Shown here piece after piece: positions 24,128 to 31,975 of a stretch of 32,123 nucleotides of DNA. The number at the start of each line of letters is the position of its first letter. Position 1 is the first letter of the stretch. Origin of the DNA: Phycisphaerae bacterium (lineage in GTDB: Bacteria; Planctomycetota; Phycisphaerae; UBA1845); contig JAJDDP010000076.1 in assembly GCA_029260235.1 (NCBI GenBank), positions 1 to 32,123 on the forward strand, in the 5' to 3' direction. The notes below the pieces were generated by a model that did not search any database, was not told the origin of the DNA, and saw nothing but the letters and a program-made list of their open reading frames with translations. The position numbers were made by a program, and so were the translations under genes.

Positions 24128-24366
24128 CGACCACCACCCTTGCTCCGGTTGCTCTTTGCATCCCTCGCGGGATCGTCGAGCGGTCCACCTTGACGAATCT
24201 GGTTCAGCGCGGACTCAAGCTCGATACGCATGCAGAGGTGACAATCGGTGATTGGATGCGGGCGAGCTTCGAGCTTTCTGGCCCGGTCGCGGCGGCGCAG
24301 GCTGTACTCGCTTGCGCCGAGCTGCACTGCCGAATCCGCCAACGCTTGTATGCTCGCTCTTCCCAT
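24124..24366 (-). CDS. Small protein coupled upstream of the SNF2 helicase
   Basis: About 80 residues from the ATG at 24366 (an in-frame start at 24426 is possible). The stop overlaps the helicase start (GTGA), which supports expression as the first gene of the operon. It contains a CHLC pair and a charged, helical body (SLRRRDRARKLEARP, MRIELESALNQIRQ). No family recognised and no strong ribosome binding site; it could be a leader frame. Confidence 0.45.
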   Translation of the reverse strand: MGRASIQALADSAVQLGASEYSLRRRDRARKLEARPHPITDCHLCMRIELESALNQIRQGGPLDDPARDAKSNRSKGGGR

Positions 24367-24688
24367 TTCCACGCAGTCTATTCCATTTGACCCGAGGCAC
24401 AAGGTGGAGCCAACAGACAGTAACATAGCACACGCCAGTCAGGTCAAAGTGGCGAGTTTAACTCTGGGAGGGAAGACGAGGCATTCCGGTAACTGTGCGA
24501 TTTAGAGATTCTGTCCATCTTCTCAAGTCATGGATTCTTGTCGAACACCCTGAGCGGTATTCGCATGACCTGCCCAACAACTTCATCGGGATGGCATTGA
24601 GCCGCGTTGCCCCTGGGATGAATAACGCAACTGTGTTACGCTTGCTCGACGAGTGAGGATACAAGGACTGATGGACAGAGCTTGAATT
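24367..24688. other. Divergent intergenic region between the two large defence operons
   Basis: It should hold promoters for the minus-strand operon and for the plus-strand Mrr gene, but I found no clear -35/-10 pair. Besides the small plus frame at 24495-24656, nothing else is supported. Confidence 0.35.
24495..24656 (+). CDS. Possible 53-aa fragment or small protein
   Basis: A GTG-initiated frame whose product looks like real protein rather than chance: SWILVEHPERYSHDLPNNFI, then GMALSRVAPGMNNATVLRLL, DE. The open frame extends only a few codons further up, to a TAA. It may be the C-terminal scrap of a lost gene or a small plus-strand protein; the Mrr gene starts 33 bases later. No ribosome binding site seen. 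Confidence 0.35.
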   Translation: MRFRDSVHLLKSWILVEHPERYSHDLPNNFIGMALSRVAPGMNNATVLRLLDE

Positions 24689-25558
24689 ATGACGCGAAAG
24701 CGCAAAGATGAAGGATTTATCGACGAACTGCTCGAATTCCTGCTCATCGTTCCATCCTGGGTCGGTCCACCATTAGCTTTGTTGTTCTATCTTGTCCTCC
24801 GGTTCCTGTTGCCCGCTGTTTTGGACGGCGGCGACGAGAAAACAGCGATTGTCGGCTCAGTCTTTGGAGGTCTGTCACAAACGCTCGCCTTGCCCCTTGC
24901 CGGTGTCGTCCTGTTCCTCTGGCTCATCGCTGAATTCCAGAAATGGCGACGACGAGGGCTACTCAACTCGCAATCCGGGCTCGACAGCATTCGCAACCTG
25001 ACCTGGCAAGAATTTGAGCATCTCGTCGGGGAAGCTTATCGTCGGCGAGGGTACGCCGTTCAAGAAACGGGCAGTGCCAGTGGTGATGGTGGCATCGACT
25101 TGTCATTGAGCAAGGGCAACGAACGAGTCCTTGTCCAATGCAAGCGGTGGCGAACTAGAAGGGTTGGTGTCAAGCCAGTCAGAGAACTCTTCGGCGTCAT
25201 GACGAGCGAATCCGCAACACGAAGCATCCTGGTGACGTGCGGCTCGTTCACGCGAGAGGCAAAACTGTTCGCAGATGGCAAACCGCTCGACTTGGTCGAG
25301 GGAGCAGAGCTTTGGGAATTAGTGCAGTCGGTCAAACATGCGAAGAATATGGGGAACTCGCCAGGGAAACCACTGACGGAGATTCCACCGCGAGCGGCGG
25401 CCAGAGGCGCGATGCCTGATGCCGCTCCCAGGTGCCCCGCGTGTGACTCACCGATGATTCTACGAACTGCGAGAAAGGGCTCGAAGGCGGGGAGCCAATT
25501 CTTCGGGTGTTCGCGCTATCCCCACTGCCGAGGCACCAGAGACAAGTTAGGGATTTGA
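24689..25558 (+). CDS. Membrane-anchored Mrr-family nuclease with topoisomerase-type zinc finger
   Basis: A 289-residue protein. Two membrane segments lie at about 25-46 and 55-80 (PPLALLFYLVLRFLLP, LALPLAGVVLFLWLIAEF). Residues 102-215 are a full Mrr_cat domain: TWQEFEHLVGEAYRRRGY with E110, SGDGGIDLSL with D137, VLVQCKRW with Q150 and K152, then FGVMTSESATRSILVT. The C-terminus has a four-cysteine zinc finger (CPAC at 249-252, C274 and C280 in FGCSRYPHC) of the zf-C4_Topoisom type. All catalytic residues are present. The domain order occurs in bacterial Mrr-like proteins. It probably cleaves foreign or modified DNA near the inner membrane. The GHKL gene follows after 34 bases. Confidence 0.88.
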   Translation: MTRKRKDEGFIDELLEFLLIVPSWVGPPLALLFYLVLRFLLPAVLDGGDEKTAIVGSVFGGLSQTLALPLAGVVLFLWLIAEFQKWRRRGLLNSQSGLDSIRNLTWQEFEHLVGEAYRRRGYAVQETGSASGDGGIDLSLSKGNERVLVQCKRWRTRRVGVKPVRELFGVMTSESATRSILVTCGSFTREAKLFADGKPLDLVEGAELWELVQSVKHAKNMGNSPGKPLTEIPPRAAARGAMPDAAPRCPACDSPMILRTARKGSKAGSQFFGCSRYPHCRGTRDKLGI

Positions 25559-25592
25559 TGATTGTTTCAATTCAAACTGCGGAAGTGCGAAG

Positions 25593-26447
25593 ATGGCAAG
25601 CGACTGGCTCACGACAGCAATGGTAGAGGAGCTTCACCGCGCAACAAGTAACGGCTCGCCTGTCCGATCTGTGATTGGTGGGCTGCGCGGCACGACGCTC
25701 CCGGGGATCGTGGAGTATGGCTGCCTCCGATGGGCGTTGAGGCGCGCTGACTTGCCAGCACTCCCACAAGCAGTTCTGTCATCCACGGTGGGACAGGCGC
25801 TTGGAGAAGTGCCGTCTGCCCTCGGCGTTCGTTCTTCCGGACCTCCAGCAGAACCGATTCGGCGACTCGATTGTAAGTCGGCCGAGTTCATTACGATCAG
25901 CACTGAGGGAGATCTCACGAATGAAGCTTGGGAGCATTACTCGATCCGTTTCAACAGGTCGGCACAAAACGCCGGTTTCCCAAGAGGCGTTGGCGGGGAA
26001 TTGCAGGCCGCGTTGCAAGAGATGGCGGAAAACGCCGTGATTCACTCCCGGTCTGAGGTTTCTGTGCTGGTAGGCTACTGCGTCAAACAGGGGGTCGCAC
26101 AATTCTGCGTCGCGGATGTAGGCATCGGCATTCTTGAGAGTCTGCGCGAATGTCCAGAATTCCAACATCTTAGATTACATGCGGATGCCATCCGAGAAGC
26201 CCTTCGAGATGGGGCCACTCGGTTTGGTAGGAACCGGGGAGGCCTAGGGTTTCGGGCTGTCTTCAAAGCTCTCGTCGCCAATTGGGGACTCCTCCGATTC
26301 CGAAGCGGCACGGGCAGTATTACGATGGACGGATCAGGTCTCACCGCAGATGAGGGCGTTGTTGAGTTCCCACCGGCGCTGCCCGGGTTTCAAGTCACGA
26401 TCTCGTGCCGAACAAGTGATGCTGCCCAAACAGAGCCCCTGCTCTGA
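25593..26447 (+). CDS. GHKL-type ATPase
   Basis: A 284-residue protein. The C-terminal two thirds has a Bergerat fold: N-box LQEMAENAVIHS with E143 and N147, G1 box VADVGIGI with D175, and G2 box RGGLGFRAVF at 215-224. No histidine phospho-acceptor, HAMP or membrane part is present, so it is not an ordinary sensor kinase; its nearest relatives would be SpoIIAB/anti-sigma-like or STAS-associated GHKL proteins. Residues 1-110 are an unrecognised helical domain. GGAAG precedes the ATG. A STAS-like protein is encoded downstream, recalling kinase/STAS partner switching, though here the two lie in separate transcription units. Confidence 0.82.
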   Translation: MASDWLTTAMVEELHRATSNGSPVRSVIGGLRGTTLPGIVEYGCLRWALRRADLPALPQAVLSSTVGQALGEVPSALGVRSSGPPAEPIRRLDCKSAEFITISTEGDLTNEAWEHYSIRFNRSAQNAGFPRGVGGELQAALQEMAENAVIHSRSEVSVLVGYCVKQGVAQFCVADVGIGILESLRECPEFQHLRLHADAIREALRDGATRFGRNRGGLGFRAVFKALVANWGLLRFRSGTGSITMDGSGLTADEGVVEFPPALPGFQVTISCRTSDAAQTEPLL

Positions 26448-26666
26448 TCCATTCCAACTGCACGTGCAAGGCCATGAAGGCTTGAATGTTCTTGGCCTCT
26501 TCGTGCCGTAACTTACTTTGCGTCAAAGGGTTAAATTCGCTACAGCCCCCGCTAGATAGAGTTCGAGCTAGATCCCCTCGTGGCTTGGATGCCGCCATGT
26601 GTACGGCATATTCAATCCTCCCATCTACTGCCATCAGCATGGGAGTGGCTTTTCTGGGTGGCCGAC
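26448..26666. other. Gap upstream of the STAS-like gene
   Basis: No supported gene. A minus frame over 26395-26685 has no ribosome binding site and overlaps the end of the GHKL gene. The promoter at 26667 lies at its right end. Confidence 0.4.
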
Positions 26667-26694
26667 TTGACATCGGCCTCGGCATCGCTATATT
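26667..26694 (+). promoter_or_regulatory. Sigma-70-type promoter of the STAS-like operon
   Basis: TTGACA (26667-26672), a 16-bp spacer and TATATT (26689-26694), both close to consensus. Transcription would start near 26701, about 27 bases before the ATG at 26728. Downstream of the -10 lies an inverted repeat TCTCAT (26694-26699) / ATGAGA (26718-26723) that could bind a regulator. Confidence 0.65.
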
Positions 26695-26727
26695 CTCATG
26701 TAGCTATAGTGAGGATAATGAGAGACC

Positions 26728-27297
26728 ATGATGATTGTCAACATGGCTGAATCGATGGCTGAGCAGCTCACCGGCAGAGTTCTAGGGCGTGAGCACTTCG
26801 GCAAGATATGCAACCTGCTCGCGAGCACTCCCATGGGCAGCGTTGTCTATTTCGACTTCTCCGGCGTCGAACTTGTGACCGGATCGTGGCTCAATTCCAT
26901 GATCGTTCCGTTTTGGCGCTCGACGGCTGACGAACACACCAACCTGTTCCCAATCTTGTGTAACGCCGACGCAGATTGGTTGGACGAACTGAGACTGGTG
27001 GCTAAATGGAACCACCAGTGCTATCTCGTGGGTATCGGACGAAGCAAAGAACCGCGACGTGCGTTGCTCATTGGCAGACTTGATCCTGGGCAGCGAACGT
27101 GCCTCGATGCCGTGACCGAAGCTGGGGAGGTCACTGGCGCAGCCCTGGAGCGAGAGCGCCCCGACGAGGGCATACGTGCGACGGCTTGGAACAACCGCCT
27201 AAGAGACCTCTTCCAGAAGAGGTTGATTCAACGTGAAAAGCGAGGCCGTGAACAAGTTTACTTCCCTGTAGTGAGGGAGATCGAATTCGATGGGTGA
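26728..27297 (+). CDS. STAS-like (DUF4325-type) protein with C-terminal winged helix
   Basis: A 189-residue protein. Residues 35-65 contain the STAS-like signature VVYFDFSGVELVTGSWLNSM, as in DUF4325 proteins. Residues about 120-185 (LDAVTEAGEVTGAALERE, then NNRLRDLFQKRLIQRE and QVYFPVV) read as a winged helix-turn-helix. STAS-like proteins of this kind usually neighbour GHKL ATPases, here at 25593, and may act as phosphorylatable or binding switches. The start could also be 26743. It overlaps the next gene by 8 bases. A regulatory or sensing role in the operon is inferred. Confidence 0.75.
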   Translation: MMIVNMAESMAEQLTGRVLGREHFGKICNLLASTPMGSVVYFDFSGVELVTGSWLNSMIVPFWRSTADEHTNLFPILCNADADWLDELRLVAKWNHQCYLVGIGRSKEPRRALLIGRLDPGQRTCLDAVTEAGEVTGAALERERPDEGIRATAWNNRLRDLFQKRLIQREKRGREQVYFPVVREIEFDG

Positions 27298-27667
27298 CAA
27301 TTTTCTGCGTCAGCAGGTCGAGAACTTCAAACGAGGCTGCGACCTCGCCATGCAAGAGTCCGCGAGTCCCACGCTCTTTGAACGACCGGATGTGGTGCGA
27401 ACCTTGTTCACTGTCACGCCACTTAACGGCAAGCCGTTTGAAGCGGGTGAATCACTCTGGGCCGTCGCGGGCAACGGATCACAGAAGATCGCGGTGATGC
27501 GCGGGCACGAATCCGTTGGCACAATCGACGGAGACGCTGCGAGAGTGCTGCTGCAAGCTGATCGTGACTTATCTTCATTCGGCGTCACGAAGGTGCAGGT
27601 AGTGAAAATCGGCGAACTGTCCGGCGTAGCCAAGGTTGAGATTACGGAGAATCGAGGACCAAAATGA
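27290..27667 (+). CDS. Small protein of unknown function, 125 aa
   Basis: It is coupled to both neighbours: an 8-base overlap with the STAS-like gene and an ATGA overlap with the next. The N-terminus is helical (FLRQQVENFKRGCDLAMQ). The rest looks beta-rich (LFTVTPLNGKPFEAGESLWA, IAVMRGHESVGTIDG). I do not recognise it; a HIRAN-like small barrel is one weak possibility. Its position suggests a dedicated partner of the STAS-like or DUF4417-like protein. Confidence 0.7.
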   Translation: MGDNFLRQQVENFKRGCDLAMQESASPTLFERPDVVRTLFTVTPLNGKPFEAGESLWAVAGNGSQKIAVMRGHESVGTIDGDAARVLLQADRDLSSFGVTKVQVVKIGELSGVAKVEITENRGPK

Positions 27668-28767
27668 TTGCCCACGCAGAACTTCGACGAGACTTGAGGC
27701 CACATGGAGTAGTCGCGCCAGGCTGCTACGGTTGCCCGTTTTTTGCTGAGTGTGGTGGTGTCGAACCAGCTCGTTCGCTGTTCACATGCTTCGACAATAC
27801 TTGCTGCGGTGACGGCAGCTGTGACAATGTTTGCCCGAATAAACCCGATTTCCTCGAACGGCTCAAGGAGGTTGGGGGCTTCCGATTCAACAATCTCCCG
27901 TTGCTGGCACAAGCGCCGATGGCCCTCCCCTCCTACATACCGCTGATTCATCATAGTTCCAGCAGAACGTATCCGCTGAATCGACCAATCGTGGCGCTCG
28001 ACACATACAAACTATTCCGTTTGGTGGACGGCAAGTACCGTACCGTTGCCAATTCTCCAGAGGAACTCCGGGCGAGTTTTGCTCTGGACCCCGGTACGAA
28101 GATTATCCTCCGTGGTACGGCGCGAGACGGCCCACTTGAGCGGCACTGGTCGTATCGCCGAAGAGATCGTGCCGCAGAACAACTGGCCAGATTGGACATC
28201 GCGCTCGCGATTGGTCCAAATTACTCGCACTTTCTTGATGTGCCCCGCACGGACAACCTATTCAACCGTATGCGCCAACTCATCTGCCTTGGAGAAATGC
28301 ATGATGCGGGACTCCTAGCAGTTCCCCACCTGAGTGCTGTGGTGCCGGGTGACTGGGACTTCTGGAGTCGATACCTGCTGAGGAACGATCAGGTCAGGAC
28401 GGTAGCAGTCGAATTCCAAACTGGAAACAAGCGACGGAGCGAAGGGTTGAAGGTGATCAAACATCTAGCGCGGCTGCAAGACGAGACGGGCCGTCGCCTT
28501 CACCCAATCATCATCGGCGGTGGTCAATTTGTGGAGGTTGTATCTGGAGAATTTGCGTCTTTCACGCTAATCGACTCTGAACCCTTCATGAAGGCCGTTC
28601 ATCGGCAAGCGTTTGCCCCGTCATGCTCCCGGAAGCCCTGGACCGCCGATTGGACATTGCCGGGATGTGGCATCGAAGGGCATGTCTCCAGGAACATCGA
28701 GCAATACGCGGTCTGGATTGAAAATCGCAAGCGATCCTCTTCACATCGACGGCGGGAGGCTGGCTAG
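27664..28767 (+). CDS. DUF4417-like protein with N-terminal cysteine cluster
   Basis: A 367-residue protein. The N-terminus carries eight cysteines in 37 residues (C21, C24, C30, C42, C47, C48, C53, C57), a probable iron-sulfur or zinc site. The middle and C-terminal parts (LDIALAIGPNYSHFLDVPRT, MRQLICLGEMHDAGLLAVPH, VPGDWDFW, VAVEFQTGN, LHPIIIGGG) resemble the TIM-barrel-like DUF4417 proteins, which are known mostly from phages and mobile elements and have no settled function. The C-terminus is basic. It may be a nucleic-acid or nucleotide enzyme using a metal cluster; this is inference. It is the last of three overlapping genes. Confidence 0.65.
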   Translation: MIAHAELRRDLRPHGVVAPGCYGCPFFAECGGVEPARSLFTCFDNTCCGDGSCDNVCPNKPDFLERLKEVGGFRFNNLPLLAQAPMALPSYIPLIHHSSSRTYPLNRPIVALDTYKLFRLVDGKYRTVANSPEELRASFALDPGTKIILRGTARDGPLERHWSYRRRDRAAEQLARLDIALAIGPNYSHFLDVPRTDNLFNRMRQLICLGEMHDAGLLAVPHLSAVVPGDWDFWSRYLLRNDQVRTVAVEFQTGNKRRSEGLKVIKHLARLQDETGRRLHPIIIGGGQFVEVVSGEFASFTLIDSEPFMKAVHRQAFAPSCSRKPWTADWTLPGCGIEGHVSRNIEQYAVWIENRKRSSSHRRREAG

Positions 28768-29040
28768 GCATGCGCCTGTCTGGCCCTCAAACTTGACGAA
28801 CGGATCCGCGCTAGTCCTCTGGCACATGGTCCCTTCACGGGCAGAATGTCGCGAGACGCAGGATGAGGCGCTCAGTGGCGCGTCCAACTGCGGCACGGTC
28901 TCGCAGCAAGGTAGCTTCGCTTGCAGCCAGAGTCGTTCCGCCAGTCAGCCGCCGGTGGCAAAATTCAGGCTCTTGGCGATGTCGAACGGCCGTTGCCGAC
29001 CGCATGGCCCATATCACGGACAGACTTGAGATGGGATGGT
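28768..29040. other. Gap between DUF4417-like and DUF3800 genes
   Basis: No gene seen in about 270 bases. The DUF3800 frame is open through its last 120 bases, but without a suitable start or protein-like sequence. No clear promoter or terminator. Confidence 0.4.
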
Positions 29041-30120
29041 ATGGAGACAATTTATGCAGATGAGTGCGGCTACACTGGCTCGAACCTCCTCGACATCGAC
29101 CAGCCGGTGTTCGTATGGGCAACTATGAAGCTCACCGAGGAGAATGCGGACGAACTCAAGCGCGAGTTCTTCTCTGGATTTAAGGGGCCTGAGCTAAAGC
29201 ATAGTATCCTCACGAGGCGAGAGTGCCATCGAACCCGTGTTCTCAAGTTTCTTGAGCACTTGTCGGAGCGTCAGGACCAGATCAACTTCGCATATGTTCA
29301 TAAGGAGTTTGCCCTTACGGCAAAGATGGTGGACTGGATAATAGAGCCTTCGTTTCATGAAGCTGGAATCTCGATCTATAAGGGCGGACTCAATATCGCC
29401 CTCGCCAACCTGACATACACCATAGTTCGTTCTCTTGGTGGCCGCGAATTCCTACGCGAGATCCTTGTGTGTTTCGAACAGCTCATGCGATCACCTAGCG
29501 TGGACACGCTCGCTGAATACTGCGCGTCTCTTCACACTCAAAATGCACCCGAGCCCCTTGAGTATGTACTTGACATGTTTCGATTGGCAACCCGTCACCT
29601 AGGAGTAAAGCTCATCGGGCTACTGGATCCGTCGTGCCTTGAGATCGCGAGCACCGTGGCCCTTGTAGTGATGGGGCAGTGGGCACGAGAAAACGACGGG
29701 CCATTCCGGCTCATACAAGATGACTCTTCCGAGATGGCGAAGAACAAAGCGATTTGGGACACCATCGTCCATCCAGCGGTTCCAGAGACCATGGTTGGGT
29801 GGGATCGGCGAACAATGCAGTACCCTTTGCGCGTCCAGGAAACTGTCCTCGCTGATTCCAAGCAACATTCTGGCCTTCAATTAGCTGACGTACTGGCTGG
29901 TGCGATTGCGAGGTCTACGCGTGCAGGCGCGTCGAGTGCAGTGAGAAACGACAAGTATGCACAGCAGATCATTGATGTGATTGGTGAATGGGTATGCAGT
30001 GAACACATTTGGCCATCTTCAGACGTAACGCCCAAAGATCTGAATACTTCCGGTCCGGCCTTCGCGGATCCGATAAAGCACATTGAGGAGCTTCTACGGC
30101 GATCCGATCAAACCGGGTAG
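29041..30120 (+). CDS. DUF3800 protein (putative RNase H-like nuclease)
   Basis: A 359-residue protein with the DUF3800 pattern: IYADECGYTGSN at the start (D7, E8), an HK at about 87-88 (FAYVHKEF), LIQDDSS with D227 and D228, and the C-terminal LADSKQHSGLQLADVLAGAI with D272 and D283. These acidic residues would form an RNase H-like metal site. DUF3800 proteins are common in mobile and defence regions and are thought to be nucleases; no activity is settled. The frame is open up to 28921, but the domain begins exactly at the ATG at 29041. It may be regulated separately from the operon upstream, 273 bases away. Confidence 0.85.
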   Translation: METIYADECGYTGSNLLDIDQPVFVWATMKLTEENADELKREFFSGFKGPELKHSILTRRECHRTRVLKFLEHLSERQDQINFAYVHKEFALTAKMVDWIIEPSFHEAGISIYKGGLNIALANLTYTIVRSLGGREFLREILVCFEQLMRSPSVDTLAEYCASLHTQNAPEPLEYVLDMFRLATRHLGVKLIGLLDPSCLEIASTVALVVMGQWARENDGPFRLIQDDSSEMAKNKAIWDTIVHPAVPETMVGWDRRTMQYPLRVQETVLADSKQHSGLQLADVLAGAIARSTRAGASSAVRNDKYAQQIIDVIGEWVCSEHIWPSSDVTPKDLNTSGPAFADPIKHIEELLRRSDQTG

Positions 30121-30298
30121 GCTAGACAAGAAGCCCCAGTCCCATCGCAAGGCTGTCCCAAGCAGTGCCGATAATGGGCAGTCCCAGCAAACGTGTCGCA
30201 AGTGACCGCAGGCGTGAAACCTCAGCCGCGAACCGCTTGGCTTCTTCGAATGCTGACAGCGTGGCGGTGCATCGCTTTGGCGGTAGATTCTGCTACAG

Positions 30299-31660
30299 TC
30301 AGTATTCCGGTTCGGAGGTGTAGTAACCCAACCCTCTGAGGACGCGGCAAATCTCATTCCACGTGCCCCAGCTTCCTCTAGAGTGGGCGTTGTCCACAGC
30401 CTTTTCCGTTAAGTCACAGAGATCATCGGAATCTCGCACACCCAACAATGAAACGACTTCACGCGTCGAGCTTGTCAGGTCGAGGGATTCCACGTCCAGC
30501 ACTGTGGGTTCAAGGGAGCCGTCATCCAAGGGCGAGTGATCATGCTCAACGGTTGGGTCCATGGCATCCGCATGCCAGTAAGCCCATGCGAACCATTGCT
30601 TATGGGTAATCCCATCATCGGTAGCCTCGATCTCGCCGACACGGTTCGCCTCAAGCACACGAAGGAAGCGGCGGATTTTCTCAGCACTGTCGAAACGATT
30701 TACATCATCCATGAGGCTCTTGCGGCGCGATTGCTCCTCTTTTTCCAGAAGCGAGATGGCAGCCTGACGCTCTCTTGCTCGCTTCTCTTGCCGCGATTCA
30801 CACTCATCGTCGAGACGCCGTTGCTTATTGAAGTCGATGTGGCGAATGACGCCCTCGACGAACGAATCAAGAACCTCTTCGAGTTTCTGACGCTTGCCAT
30901 CTGACCAAGTGCTGCGAATGCCATCCCCATAGGCTCCGTGGATGGCTAGCACGAACTTGCCAGATGGGTGCGTAGGTGTGGCCGATCTTGAATAGTATTG
31001 CTTTCTGGAAGATGTGCCGCCCTTCATCACGGCTTTCTCGATAATGGTGACGCCAACTTCGTCGTTTCCTATGCCTAACGCCATCTCATGCTCGCCGTCG
31101 TAAGTACGGCCCCTAGTGCTGACGGTTCCGCCAAGATGTTCCCAGTGTTTGATGATAGCATCCAGTATGCACGTTGCCCTACCAATCGACTTGCGGCTTA
31201 CGCTCACGCGAAGTGTGCGGGAGCTTGCCACGGCTATGATGCCGTTCGCACCGGGCTTGGTGCATTCGAGTTTTCTTTTTGTTGCAGCCACCAGCGGGTG
31301 GGGTGACGAAAGCCGGTCAGCCACGACCACCCTGGCTTTTTTTTCATCTCGCTGATCGGAGAATCGACGAATATCTTCATCTCGGATAATCGCCTTGGTT
31401 GAGCCTTTGCCAGCATTTTCGAATTGGATAGTTTGCAACAGTGGATCATCACAAGATGGCAGCGGCACTTGCGTGACTGGTTTTCCGTGTCGCAGTTGAG
31501 CCCAGTGCCCACGCGGAGGTCGCGGAATCTTATGACGCTTGCAAGCCTTAGCCAGCCCAACGTCTGAGACACCGTATTCCCTCGCTAGCTTAGAAATAGG
31601 GGTAGACCAGACTTGATCGTACAGGTCATCGCGGGACGTTGACTTAGTTGTCGTGGTCAT
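30299..31660 (-). CDS. HTH-domain protein with coiled coil, unknown function
   Basis: A 453-residue protein. The N-terminus (residues 10-60: DDLYDQVWSTPISKLAREYG, VSDVGLAKACKRHKIPRPPR, GHWAQ) is a helix-turn-helix motif widespread in uncharacterised bacterial proteins. A beta-rich middle (about 140-270) is followed by a charged coiled coil (RRLDDECESRQEKRARERQA, about 280-330) and an acidic C-terminus. GGAGG lies 9 bases before the ATG. It converges with the DUF3800 gene. The family is known mostly as hypotheticals; DNA binding is likely, the role unknown. After its stop the same minus frame continues, after a second stop, for 57 codons to 30122 without a good start. Confidence 0.78.
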   Translation of the reverse strand: MTTTTKSTSRDDLYDQVWSTPISKLAREYGVSDVGLAKACKRHKIPRPPRGHWAQLRHGKPVTQVPLPSCDDPLLQTIQFENAGKGSTKAIIRDEDIRRFSDQRDEKKARVVVADRLSSPHPLVAATKRKLECTKPGANGIIAVASSRTLRVSVSRKSIGRATCILDAIIKHWEHLGGTVSTRGRTYDGEHEMALGIGNDEVGVTIIEKAVMKGGTSSRKQYYSRSATPTHPSGKFVLAIHGAYGDGIRSTWSDGKRQKLEEVLDSFVEGVIRHIDFNKQRRLDDECESRQEKRARERQAAISLLEKEEQSRRKSLMDDVNRFDSAEKIRRFLRVLEANRVGEIEATDDGITHKQWFAWAYWHADAMDPTVEHDHSPLDDGSLEPTVLDVESLDLTSSTREVVSLLGVRDSDDLCDLTEKAVDNAHSRGSWGTWNEICRVLRGLGYYTSEPEY

Positions 31661-31975
31661 CGATTCGTGCCTCCAATCGGGAAGATTACATCGGAAACAA
31701 TAGACTTTAAGAAACCTGTCTGCTACGGTCGCTTTCCCTTATGATGCTGGTGCTGTGGTCGAGGTCCAAAAGCCCCACAAACCGCTCTGAGGGAACGACC
31801 TAGCACGGCGATGTTCGTGTAGGGCCGAAGAACCGAGTACCGCCAGGAATACGACCTCAGGCTGGAAACAGGGATTTCGTCGCGCAAGAGTGGGAGAATC
31901 TGATGTTGGCTTGGGTCGTCCACAACGATCACCCGGCGACTGGGCAGTTGAGCTGAGCAATTCGAGGCGACCCCG
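31661..31975. other. Divergent gap at right end
   Basis: Should hold the promoters of the two divergent genes. A minus frame (open 31723 to about 31989; VIVVDDPSQHQILPLLRDEI at its start) looks somewhat protein-like but overlaps the start of the plus gene and has no ribosome binding site; it may be a decayed gene. Confidence 0.35.

Noticed and set aside
26395..26685. Minus-strand 96-codon frame
   Set aside because: Overlaps the GHKL 3-prime end and the promoter region; no ribosome binding site or domain.
30122..30292. 57 open minus codons after the HTH-protein stop (AFEEAKRFAAEVSRLRSLAT in the middle)
   Set aside because: Protein-like but without an ATG/GTG/TTG start in a suitable place; perhaps the decayed tail of a gene.
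31072..31080. GCCTAAC box resembling an attC end
   Set aside because: It lies inside the HTH-protein coding region and has no partner box or arms.
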